From NCBI RefSeq assembly GCF_011075055.1, contig NW_025401108.1, positions 186,001 to 250,000 of the forward strand: DNA of 64,000 bases, read 5' to 3'. Every line of letters starts with the position of its first letter. Position 1 is the stretch's first letter. Positions 15,751 to 27,763 of the stretch are shown here, piece by piece. Position numbers and translations under genes: made by a program. The notes beneath the pieces were generated by a model, which did not search any database, was not told the origin of the DNA, and saw nothing but the letters and a program-made list of their open reading frames with translations. Origin of the DNA: Mangifera indica (Eukaryota > Streptophyta > Magnoliopsida > Sapindales > Anacardiaceae).

Positions 15751-17794
15751 AAAAAGAAAGAGTAATTGAAATTTTGATAATTAAAAAGACCCACAAATTA
15801 TCACTTTTAGAACCCACAAATTCTCTTGAAAAATTCCACTATTGCAATGGATAATTGAAGATGGATCCAAAAAAAAAAAGGAATCAAAAAGATAAAATAT
15901 CAACATATTCCTAAATTCATTGAATAGATTTTTTTTTAATTTCAAAAAATAAAAAACCATTTTTATTTAAAAATAATAATGAATTTGTGAATCATTTAAA
16001 ATTGCATGAATTATGATAAGTATCCAATGGATTGGAGAGATAGAATCTAATAAAATAAGATAAGGAAGATGAAAATTGAAAGGTGGTGGTGACAAGTGAC
16101 AACAATGGCTAGCCAACATATGTGTGTGTATGTGTGTGGCTTACTCATCCACATCATACACAAATAAAATGCCTTCTCCACATTTCATCTCTTTCTCTTT
16201 TTGCTATTACATCCAATTAATTTTGGTATCTTTTTATATGGTCCTGCTTTTTTTTTTTTTTTGCTGACGTGTTATTTTCTTTTTTTTGGATTGGATAAAA
16301 TAGTCCCACTTTCTTTGCTCATGTGTCATCTTTATCTTATATTTTTAGTCCATTTTACATGGGCAATAATTAATTTTTAATATATATATATATATGGCCT
16401 CATGAGACAGAAAATATTATTTGAAATTTCTTAAAAATAAAGAAATTATTAATTGAATAAGAAGCAAAGCGTTTTAATTATAGAAATTGGATTCTAGGCC
16501 CAAGTGAGTCCAAAAGAGCAAGGAGATTGGCCCATGAAGCAGGACAGGTTATAAAGGCAGCCAGCTGCAAGTGTCGGTGACAAAATAAATTTTAACTGTC
16601 CAATGGGATTCAAAGTTTCAAACAAAGGACCCACCAACATTAGAGGCAGAGAATTAAGAAGAAAAAATTGTCAGCATGATGTGATTAAAAAGTGAGACTG
16701 AAGATTGAGGATGTTGGTGTTGGAGATTCATTCGGATTTTCTCGAGAAAGTGCTGGAAAATTTTGACCCAATTTTCTCTCTTTCTCCCCTTTCTTCTTAG
16801 GCTTCGATTTATGAGAATTTTCATTCTATAGGTTTTTATAAATAATTTTAATTTATCGAAACTTACAAATTCAGAGACAGATTTAACATTTTACTTTATG
16901 GTAACATCCAATAATATAAATTAAATAAATAATTATATATAATTATTGAAGATGTCGGTGATAATATTAATAGATTGAGACATGACATGAAGGGCATTAA
17001 TATATATAAATAAATAAATAAATATATTAATATATATATTAACCAAAGTTTGTCCTCATCTATGGCTTTATTGCCCATTGACAAAGGGAAAAAAACAGAA
17101 TCAACACCCAAATATAAAATTTTAATTTTAATTATATAGATAATATATTATTATATAATTAAATATTATTTTATTTTTAATTTAAAATTATGTAATTATA
17201 TAATAATATATTATTTATATAATTAAATTATATATACATAATTTTATTAATTAAATATATATATTAAATAATTCCTTTTAAATAAAAGGATGATGTCATA
17301 TATAAAAAAGGCAGATAAGGGATTATGTAATCAACTTGAGTAATATGTATACTTCAAAGCATCCATGATTTAAAGGTGATTGTCCTTGTTGCCGTCTTAG
17401 AAAAATATTCCTAAAACATAAAAAAAGGTGAATATATAAAATAACAATAAATATTTTTTAATACATATAATAATATATTATCATTAATATCTAAATTAAT
17501 AATGATGAAAAAAAATATTTACCCAATTCCACAAAAAAAAAAAAAACTCAGATAGATTTAGAACAAATGTATATTTTACATTGTTTATAATACAATTAAA
17601 ATTGGTTTTCATATAATAAAAATATTTTTTATTTTCCTTTTTATGGTATTTGGGTATATATAAATGACAAAAAAAATTCTTTTGGGACAGAAAATTATAC
17701 CACATATTACTTTTAAGAGTTATTTTAAGGAAGTACTTTCAAGTACTTACTTTAGAAAATGAAAAAAAAAAAAAGTCTAACATACCAACTTTAG

Positions 17795-17965
17795 AAAAAA
17801 TATATAATATATATATAATTTTTATATTAAAAAATTACACAAATTAATATGATATTGATGTAAACTTGACATGCTAGATATTTTTGACCGATGACATCTG
17901 CCATATCAATGTCATATTAGTTTGTATAATTTTTCCGTGTATGAAAATTATATATATAATATTAT
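17795..17965. repeat. Imperfect palindrome of about 170 bp
   Basis: The left arm (AAAAATTACACAAATTAATA..) pairs with the right arm, whose reverse complement reads AAAAATTATACAAACTAATA. Pairing continues outward through ATATAT tracts. The loop is centred on a TTTGACCGATGACATC stretch. It is likely a MITE, but I see no target duplication. Confidence 0.55.
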
Positions 17966-19323
17966 TGTTTGAAAAAAAAACCCTAAATTTAATTACCAAA
18001 TTTTCAAATCCCTTTGTGGGTCTTTAAAAATTATTTATTTGGGTCAATGCAAATTAAAATTTCTCAAACTATCTATTAATTGACCTTCTATCATTTGAAT
18101 TCAATCAATAATCAAAGCAAATATTGAATTTTGAAGCAATAAAATACAATAATTATTATGATCCTTGCTTTGAATATTCACCTTGTCTTATCCATATTCC
18201 AAAACATTAAAATGAAAACAAAAATTCCCACTCAAGTTTGTGGTCAATTTTTCACATTGTAGAAAATAATTAAAACAAGATTGAGTTAGTGGGGATGTTG
18301 CAATGCTCCTTCTCCTCTAATAATGTGAAAGGGCTTTTTGACAAATCAATCTTGCTATTATTGTTATAGCTGTGATGAATTGAAAGACATTAGCTGGCTT
18401 TGTCATGTTTTGAAAAGTCTGCCTGTGGAGGTGGCTCAAGAAGTGGGTTCAAGGTGGACAATTCATATAGGCCAAAGGGCTATTTTCCATCAAAGTTTAT
18501 ATGTATTTTTAAAATTACATTCATAAAATTTAAGTAAAATCTCAGTCGAAATTAAGAGTAAAACTATTATTTAATTTTAAAAAATTTAAAAATTAAAGTT
18601 TTATTATGTTTATCCCTTTAATTTGAAAACTCACAATTTTTTCCATCAAAAATTTAAAAAATCAATATTTTTCCACCTTGTTCACTCTCTCTCTTAGTTT
18701 ATCTCTCTCTATCGATCATTTATATATCTAAATTATATATAAAAATGTGTACGTATAGTTTTATTGAATTTATTTAAATGTTTAATCACAACTAATTAAT
18801 AAACATAATTAAATTTGATTAAAAGAACAAAATATCCCTTTTTAGATGTTTGCTTAATGTTTGGGTTATTTTTTGGTGCAAATCTTGCTACAATTTTTTA
18901 GATATTGGATAAATGTATTTGTACAATCAAGATTGAGGGAAAAAAAAATCGGATAATTGATACAAGTACTATCACTTGTCCAGAATACGTATACCTGTTA
19001 TATGTATACATTTGAAGTATTTTATTGACTAATTATTTATACATTGACTTTGAATTAATGTTAAAAATGTGGATTTTCTTTCAAGTATTTTTATGATCTT
19101 TTAATAAACATAAAAATGTCTCCTTTGTTATTGGATCAATGAAATAGATGGAGAACATTTTATGGGGTTTATTTGAAAAACATTCAAAATGCTCGACATG
19201 TTTTCTATTTTCCCTTTTGTACTTCTATGAGAAGCACTTTCAACTAATAACACCCTTTTTTTTCCAATAAAATTACGGATAACCATTTTGAATATACAAA
19301 TAGATACATATATAAATATATAA

Positions 19324-19327
<4 letters not shown>

Positions 19328-19402
<75 letters not shown>
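19328..19402. repeat. Compound microsatellite (AT)n then (TTTA)n
   Basis: About 20 AT units followed directly by about nine TTTA units. It sits inside a MITE-like segment (about 19275-19430). Confidence 0.9.
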
Positions 19403-19403
<1 letters not shown>

Positions 19404-22400
19404 CATACTCAAAAATAAATACACGTAGCTCAAATTGGCCATAGCACAACATTAAAAGTTGATTTGGACTACTGAGCAAAATGTTTGCATCAATGTTAGT
19501 TAGAGAATTAATTAATAAGATGCTTCTAATCCTTGATTAAATAATGACATTGAGGCCATCATCAGAATACCATTTATTTTGCTCAACAAGTTTTATACAC
19601 ATTTTAATGTGATGATTTGTCCCATTTTCTAAGACAAAAGCCAGCAAAAAGAAACCAATTTAGTTCTTTAAAATTCAATTAAAAAAAAAAAAGAAAAAAA
19701 TTAACCCATCACATCTTTCCCACAACAAGAATATTAATTAGATTAGTTGGTTGGTTGTTTGTAGGTTAAGCAATTTTGGTTTCATTTGCAGTGACAATTT
19801 GTTGTTATTTTTCCTCCCACTTTAAGGGATATTAATTGGACCCGTTTTCATACAACCATAAACTATATAGAAAGATCATACCTATATGGGCAACTCATTC
19901 ATTTGTTTGGTTATTGGGATGCATCAATCTGCGCTTAGGATTGTGTCTTAGTATTTACATGAAACACAAACTCTAAAAAACTCAAATGCACACGAAAGGT
20001 TTGTCATCTCTTTATATAGAGACCATGCATAGTCATTCATGTTGATGTACAACTATACAACCAATATTTATCTTATTTGTACTATTTGTTATTATCTAAA
20101 TTTCAGGAAAAATTAGATTATTAGATAATCCTTATTTAAAATATTTAGAATAAGATAATTCATCACCTTTTCTCAAGGATATGAGAGAGAAAACGAAATG
20201 TGGCAATGATGAGAAAAGTTTTAAAAAGGAGCAACGTTTGAGGTTTTTTTAGTAATGAGAAACTCTTACTTAAGTTAGAGTACTATTTTTACGTTTAATT
20301 AAGAATTATTCTATTGACCTAATCAAACTTAAATAGAATATATCTTAAATATCGATGGTATAATGATTATACCATATAAGTCAAAAATTTGATCTTAATA
20401 TATTTTAAATAAGTTTCAAATTAATGTATTATTGTTTGAATACCCCTATTTTTATCACACGAATTACCATTTGAGGGTACACATTTAGACTTCTTTCCTC
20501 TATCCATACAATTTTTTTTATTTTTTATGTTGATTTTATCTAAATTTTATGGGCATCACGCAAAAGCACATTGGATATTTTTGCCCATCTGTCATACATA
20601 TTTCGGTGGAAAAGGTATGGTTAATGTATTAGTGAAAAGGGTTTTTTTTTTTTTAGGTCAAAGCTTAGGTGGTATATGTTAACAAATCTACCAATAAAAA
20701 TGTTGACCTATCACAATGGTGAGAGTGTCACATTTACAGGTAATGGAAAGAAGAGTGGTTAATGCAGAGCACATGCCTAACCAAAATATTTTGAAATCCA
20801 TACTTCACTTTTCATATTAAAATAATTTGCCACACGCGTCCACTTGCGCCGTAGAATTACTGCACTATTCCCCTCTTTTGCTTTCAATAAACCAAATCCT
20901 TCACGTGAAACGACAGTGCTACATCTTTCGCTACCATTCACTTCACGCGCTTTTAAGGGTCCCCCGAACTAGTACCCACTTTTAGAGTTAAAATTCGAGT
21001 TAAATTTATTTGAATTTAAAGTCAAATTTAAATTCAAGTTTTAAAAATATTTAATTTATTAAATTTATAAATTTAAAATTTTTATATAAAATAATATTAT
21101 TTTAATTCATATACATTAAAATGATGTTATTTTAGTAATAAATTGAGATCAAAACTCAAATGAGTTAAGGTATTTTAAAGCAAACCGAGTTCAAGGTTAG
21201 ACAAGCTCGAACTTCACTTTGCTCAAATCTAATCTTATTTGTTATTAAAAAGACCCAAATAAAAATTTATATACACATAATACTAAAATTTTTTAAAAAT
21301 TATTCAAAATCCTAAGAATATAATTATTCATTAATTAAATACAACATTTTTATTTTTATTCATTATATAATATATATTTAAATGTTATCTTTCATGTAAT
21401 ATTAAAACCCATCCCTTCTATAGTGGTTTTTTAAAATCATTTTTTTATTTTTCTATTTTAGCCAAATTTTTTTTTTAATTTTCAAAAAATCATTATTAAC
21501 AATAAAATTTATTTATTTAATGATATAGCATAGTCTAAATAAATATTATTAAGTAATACAAAAATGATAAAATAGAAAAAAAAAAAACCCTCTTATGTTT
21601 TCCGCTTTAGGAAAAAAAACGAAGGTTAATTTAGTATAAATTGCATAATACTGGTTTAATTAATTTTTATTAATGGTTATTTTTTAATAAATATATTTTT
21701 ACATATATAGAATTTAATTTATTTATTGATAATAAAAAGATGGAGGCGCGTGGAAGCAAAGTTAAGGTGATTTGACAAGTTTGCTTTTGTCGTTTGTACA
21801 CTTGCTCCGAATGTCAAAAACACAACCGAAGGCATGTTAAGTTGCCGACGATTTCACTGTTTAAATCTTTTATAATATTTTATGTGTAATGTTATTGGTA
21901 GATAATGATATATTATTATATAATTTAATATTGTTTAATATTTAATTATATAATAATATATTATTATTTGAATATAAAATTATATATAAAAATAATTAAT
22001 AAAAGTCATATTACAAATTAATTAATCATAATTTATATTGTGTAAAAAGGAGGATACGTGACTTCAAGAATTAATAAATTTAGTAAAGTATTAAAATTTT
22101 TTAAGAGAAAATCCGGATTTAAATTCTATCATGTTTGTCAAACATTGACTTACCTAGTCAGTTAGTTTAATAATTATGAATCTGATCATTATATTTTAAA
22201 TTTATCTGTTCAATCAATACAAAGTTTTCAATTATTAAAAAAAAAAGATAACTTTGCCATACATGGAAGTGTTTGGTTAAAGTGAAAAGCAATAATGAAA
22301 ACTTCTCCTTGCAAGATTTGTATTCCTTATTATAATCCACTTTTCTAAAATCACATGTACCATTCAAGCTTATCATAGATAGACTACACTACGGGCTTTT

Positions 22401-23975
22401 CCTTTTCTCTCTCAATCAATCTCTAAGAGTATATAATTTTTGTTTTTTCTTTTAAAATAAATATATTAATTTTGTATAGATATCGTAATTGCCCCATACC
22501 CACCTCAATCATTGAACATTAAACTATGATTTATCTGGATTCAATTTTTGATTCCCTTCTTTACTAACATGTTTAACACTTGGGTATTTAATGCCCCATT
22601 AGGTCATTATTTATATATTAAACATTATGCGTAAGACTTTTCTTAATATAAGAATATTAATGGTTAGATTCAGGGATTAGTAGATAATAAAACTGATAAA
22701 ATATTAAAATTTTTAGAGAAAAAACTTAGATTCCATGTATATGAAATCCTGACTTATTCAATATAATAATTATAGATCTGATCACTATATTTTAAAGTTT
22801 ATCCGTTTAACCAATTCGGATAAGATTCCTTGAGAATTTTCTAATTTCAGGGGGGTTAGGTGTTTGTAATAATGCATGCAAGTATAATCTTTTTTTTTTT
22901 TTTAAATATATATTTGATTGCTTAATTTAAAGGACTTTCAACAGAAATGCCAACAAACATGAAGAAAAAAATGCATTTTTTTTATAAGTTTTTAGATCTC
23001 TTTCTCCTCCCGGCAAGTAAACCATCTATTCTTCTTTGATTCTTGAAATTGAAAGTTTTCTTCTTTTCTCTCTGATTGCTCATGAGTTGGCAACAATCAT
23101 CCGACATTCATGCATCATTTTAATTTTTTTAAATCTTTAATCAGGGAGTTGATGAGAAAAATCTTGATTTTGTTCATATTTAATTTGGAAATTGACATGA
23201 TAATTCAGTAATAATTTATATATATATATTTGAATGCATATTTTCAATCACACAATAAATATTTAATTTATTGACAAAATATTTACTCTTAAGAATACAT
23301 TTTTTAAGAATAAACCCAAGATAAGTCCATCATTTTGTTTATTTTATAGCATTTGTCGTTCAATCAGAACGTCTCCTCGATCTAACTCACGGATATGCAC
23401 TTGACAATGATTAACAATCAATAATCAATGAACAAATATCGTTTTAGCTCACAACCTATAAGATAAGCTTCGACGTCATTTCTTCTTGCTAAAAGCTATA
23501 AAACAAGATGTAAGGACCAAATCCTTCGTGATCACAACATGCATCTCAAATTAAATAAAGGTATTCTATTGTAGGAGAATTGTATTCCTTATTTTTGACC
23601 ACTACAATTGAAGTATAATTATTTTCTTACCACTTTAGGATCATGACGATACTCATTAAGTTATTAAGGTTATATCCTATACTTGTATAAATGTAACTCC
23701 CATTGTTATAAATTCAAAATAGTGAAAAAATGGATGACACGTTTGATATATGCTTAAAGAATTAAACGTTGGACATTGCATCCAAATACATTACTTACAC
23801 ATAAGCACACATTATTTCTATTACTTCTTGCTTAATTTGTAACTTTGTATTATTATGACAATAACAACACAATGAACGAAGATTATTGAGTTTTTCGTCA
23901 AACCATGTAAAAAAAGTTTGTCTACTATTTACGTCATTATATATTTTTATATCCTTGTATTACAATCATCTAAAT

Positions 23976-24497
23976 TAGGGTTAAATTCGAAGTAAACTTA
24001 TTCGAATTTGAAACAAACTTTATTCGAACAAGTTCAAATCAAATTTATTCTAAGCAAGTTTAAGTATGAACGTGAGTCTAGATTTTAAACGAAAAACGAG
24101 TTCAAGCTTGAACTCGAACATAGGTTGAGAGAGTTGAGCTCAACTCGCGAGCCACTTGCTCAAAAGAAAAAATGATTTTAACTTGGAACAAATTTACAAT
24201 ATATATTTTTCATAAAGAATATCATGAATAATCCAAAATTTGATATGAGCCTAAAGTTGAGCTACTGAGCTTGAAATGCAAGCCCAACACTGATCAAAAC
24301 GAATCCGAATCAGAATATATAAGCTCGAACTAAGTGCGAGTCAATTCCAAACACTAAAATTATGAAGCGAATTGAACACAAACATATATTCAGTGAATTC
24401 GATGAGTATAAACCTAAGCTCGAGCAGAACTTATTAAAAATAAGTCAAAAATGAGTTAGGCTCTGTTTAGACTCAATTCGATTCGTATCCAACTCTA
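23976..24497. mobile_element. Non-autonomous hAT-type element
   Basis: The left end TAGGGTTAAATTCGAA and reverse-complemented right end TAGAGTTGGATACGAATCGA are related terminal inverted repeats. The flanking 8-mers, ATCTAAAT (23968-23975) and ATCTAAAC (24498-24505), match at seven of eight, the duplication length of hAT transposons. The interior carries the GAGCTC/CGAACTCG-rich sequence common in plant hAT derivatives and no transposase. Confidence 0.65.
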
Positions 24498-24505
24498 ATC
24501 TAAAC

Positions 24506-25626
24506 TTAATATATTTTGTATTAGTGCAAACTTTCATACCGACAATATTAGACAAGAAAATTTATAAACTAGATTAAACAATAAACGCATCCCAACAACC
24601 ATGCACAATATAAATTAATAAACCTATAATAATATTATTACATGGAAGTGCTTTTGACACTTTTTCAAAAGCACTTCCAAAGTTTCTTAAATCATAAGAA
24701 ACCTCAAATGACATTAGTAGGCTGTAATTTATGACATGCATAATATTTGTTTGATTTGAAGTCTATGTTTCTTGATTCTTGCTTCATTTGCTTTCACTTT
24801 TTTGAAAACATTTCCACCAAACATTACCCATTTTGTGTGGATTTAAACATCGAGTAACATTATATTATAATTTTATGTATAAACAACGATGTGTCATTAT
24901 GTAATTGGATAATTAAAAATTAAAGATAAAATAACATCAAATTACATGATTACATATAATTATTTATACATAAAATTATACGTAAAAATTGTATACATAA
25001 TTTTATTATTAAACATTGCCCATGTTCTTATAATAACATTAAATTGGTTAGATCCAAAATGAGGGAATCATTAGCACTTTGGTTTTGGCAGGCACTCTTT
25101 CATTTAATAAATATAAAGAATTATTAAAATTTAAACTTTATATATCTTGAATTTCAAGCAAAATTTAATGTTAGATTAGTGAGCTTCCTTCACAACCATG
25201 CCACCAAACCCTTCATTTGATTTCATAAGAGTAGTTTTGTATGATTTTTTTGACCAACATTCTAATAATTAAAAATGACTTGTAATTTTGATGAAGTGAG
25301 AATTAAACTATTTGATTAACATAATTGAGAATTTGGTAGGGTTTTCTGGATGATGCCCCATATCCCATATGTTGGTTGGCAAGTTTACAAAGTTTAAACA
25401 TGGTCATTTAGTAATTAATTATCTAATTATTGAACCAAAATGATTGTCATAATTATTTAAATATAAATATATTTAGAAATAATTTTATGTTAATTTGTAT
25501 AATTTGTTTTTAGAGATAAAATATTTAAAAAAATGGGATAATAATATCTATCTCTTTGTTTCAACCCTAATTCTGAGTAATTAGTATGAACAAATACTTG
25601 ACGCTATGAGATATTTTAAATAATTA
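24506..25626. other. Gene-free AT-rich stretch between two elements
   Basis: No open frame of interest. It contains one MITE of the 1340-1520 family at 24852-25019. Confidence 0.6.
24852..25019. mobile_element. Small palindromic MITE, related to 1340-1520
   Basis: It starts GAGTAACATTATATTATAAT and ends with the inverted form (reverse complement GGGCAATGTTTAATAATAAA). The core is ATTGGATAATTAAAAATTAA. Confidence 0.5.
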
Positions 25627-26025
25627 GGGGCGTTTGGTTTGAAAAATATTTTATTATCAAAATTAAAAAATTATTTCGAAAATAGATTATTGATTATAAA
25701 TTATTACTATATTTAATAAAATTTGATAAAAATAAATAAGTTTAAATAATTATTGTGTTTGATTAGAAGTAAATACCTTAGTAAATAATGATATATTATT
25801 TTTGTCTTAAAAATTTAATAAATAATGATATATTAATAATAAAATCAAAATTATCTCGATAATATTTTAATAATTGAGGTCGAATTGATACTCAAATTAT
25901 CTCTTATATTATCATCATATCATTATTAATAATAAAAAATTATTAAAATATTTTATTATTTATAAATAAAATAAAATAATATAAATAATAAAAAATAAAT
26001 TACTAAATTTATTAATTAAACGCCC
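25627..26025. mobile_element. Tourist-like MITE with TTA target duplication
   Basis: The left end is GGGGCGTTTGGTTTGAAAAA and the right end reverse-complemented is GGGCGTTTAATTAATAAATT. TTA flanks both sides (25624-25626 and 26026-26028). At 399 bp it is the cleanest copy of this family here. Confidence 0.8.
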
Positions 26026-26410
26026 TTAACACAATAAAATATAATTTCATTAAATGAAAATACAAATAACAATCGAAAATATAAGCTCATAGGAATCCGA
26101 TTATATCATTACAATATTTTTATATCATATATAATAATTAATATTATAAAAATAATTTTTTTTAGTCTAAAATAAATAAATTATTTAAAAAAAAAACTTG
26201 AATTTAAACCTCCGGACATATTGGTAAAATCCTAATTTAAATTTAAAAAAAAAAAAAGACGGCGATAATTAATTTACAATAAATTACTAACCAAACCCAC
26301 ACGCGTAATTGTAAAAGCCCCATATAAATGTGTAATAATGACATTCAACAAATTTACCTGATAAAAAAAATTCAAGTTCTTACATCTTTTCTCCTTTAAC
26401 ACGCGCCATT

Positions 26411-26608
26411 ATGGAGCGTGGTAACCACCGTCTTTGCCATGCCGACGATGTCGGAGCCGACCGTACGCGGATTGAGTTTCGAATCTTTGTGTTTTTTAAA
26501 ACAGAAGGAACCGCAACCGCCGTCCCATTTTTTATCAAACAGCCAATTAATTATTATTTTTATTTATACAAAAACCAAATTTTATTTCTAATGGAATTTC
26601 AATATTAA
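26411..26608 (+). other. Orphan open frame with coding-like start, unidentified
   Basis: The frame starts ATGGAGCGTGGTAACCACCG and stays GC-richer than its surroundings for about 40 codons (MERGNHRLCHADDVGADRTR..), then dissolves into AT-rich sequence. A TATA-like CATATAAATG lies about 100 bp upstream (near 26320). No splice partner or homology is recognisable. It could be a decayed gene fragment or chance. Confidence 0.2.
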
Positions 26609-26936
26609 CTTACAAATAATAAAAAAATTTAGGAAAAAAATAAAATTTTAAATATTTACAATAAAAAAACTTTAAATACTTTCATTTGATATATGGTTTG
26701 ATTACATTTTTTAAAATTTATTTTTGGAAACAAAAAATAGAAGAAATAAAAAAATTATTTTTCCAAATACTCTTTTTGAAAACATTTAATGTAAAATCAG
26801 AAAATAATGATATTTTCCCCTTACTTAGTTCAAGTCCAAGTTTTGGATTTGGATAATTTTTTTTTTTCATAAAATCACAAATTTTAAATTACCTTGGAAA
26901 CAAGATTCAAATTCGTGATTGACATTACCCTGTCAA

Positions 26937-27086
26937 TAAAATTATGTATATCTATTTTAAATATATAAATATTTTACTTGATTGAATAATTTTAAATTAA
27001 AGATAAACTAATATTCAATTATATAATGACATATATAAGCATATACATATCATTATATATTTAAAATAAATATATATTATTTTATT
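26937..27086. mobile_element. Small palindromic MITE, family of 1340-1520
   Basis: Arms (ATTATGTATATCTATTTTAA.. and the inverted ..ATTTAAAATAAATATATATT) surround the shared core ATTTTAAATTAAAGATAAAC. Termini are approximate. Confidence 0.45.
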
Positions 27087-27439
27087 GTTAACCAATTATA
27101 TGCCACCAAGAAGAAATGTTTTATTAGGACAAGAAATTTTAGTGAGAAATATCTGAAAATTCTTTTTAATTCAAATAATTAAAATTTTTTTATTCAAATT
27201 AGATCATTACTTTTGATAAGATTGAATTAATCATATTAAATATAATAAATTTTGGATTCAATAATTGATTACATAATTACTAGATCAGATAAATTAAAAA
27301 TTAATTTTTATATATCATTCGAAATAACTTGAATTTATTCTCTTGCATACATTTTTATTTTATCATTTAAATTACCATTTGGTCCAATACTATGCAAAAT
27401 GGGTCCGCACTCATCCTCAAAACTTCTATTTTTCTAATC

Positions 27440-27446
27440 TATAAAA
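27440..27446 (+). promoter_or_regulatory. TATA box of the beta-galactosidase gene
   Basis: TATAAAA in the context AATCTATAAAAGCAGC, about 320 bp before the start codon. Transcription would start near 27470, leaving a leader of about 290 nt that is GA-rich (AGAGAGAGAGTAGAAGAAAG). Confidence 0.6.
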
Positions 27447-27763
27447 GCAGCTGCAAAACACTTGTTTTGGGCAACGTAAAAAAATAAAATAAAATAAAAA
27501 CACTGGGGCAAGGCGGCACTTTGAAACCTCCGCTACCAGCACTATTTAGTAGAGTGTAAAAACCAAAAGAGAGAGAGTAGAAGAAAGAGAACCAGAAGGA
27601 ACAGCTAGCTGGGTTGCTTCTGCTTTGCCTTTCTTTTCACATAAACAAACAGAGAATAAAGTGTGTGAAAGAGAGAAGAGAAGGAATAACAAACAAAAGG
27701 GCTTTTTCCTTTGTTGCAGGCAACCCATAGAGACGGCTCATTTACTCCATTTCATTAAAATAA

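Larger units (their letters stand above)
12731..23967. other. Gene-free AT-rich spacer with MITE fragments
   Basis: No convincing coding region on either strand; open frames are short, lack splice-consistent partners and look like no known protein. It holds MITE remnants (for example 14690-14815, 15506-15676, 17140-17260, 21890-21990), a palindrome near 17.8 kb, AT microsatellites, and a partial hAT-like fragment near 20993-21230 (TAGAGTTAAAATTCGAG). Two stretches, 14050-14620 and 16480-16740, are less AT-rich and more complex than their surroundings but hold no gene that I can support. Confidence 0.6.
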
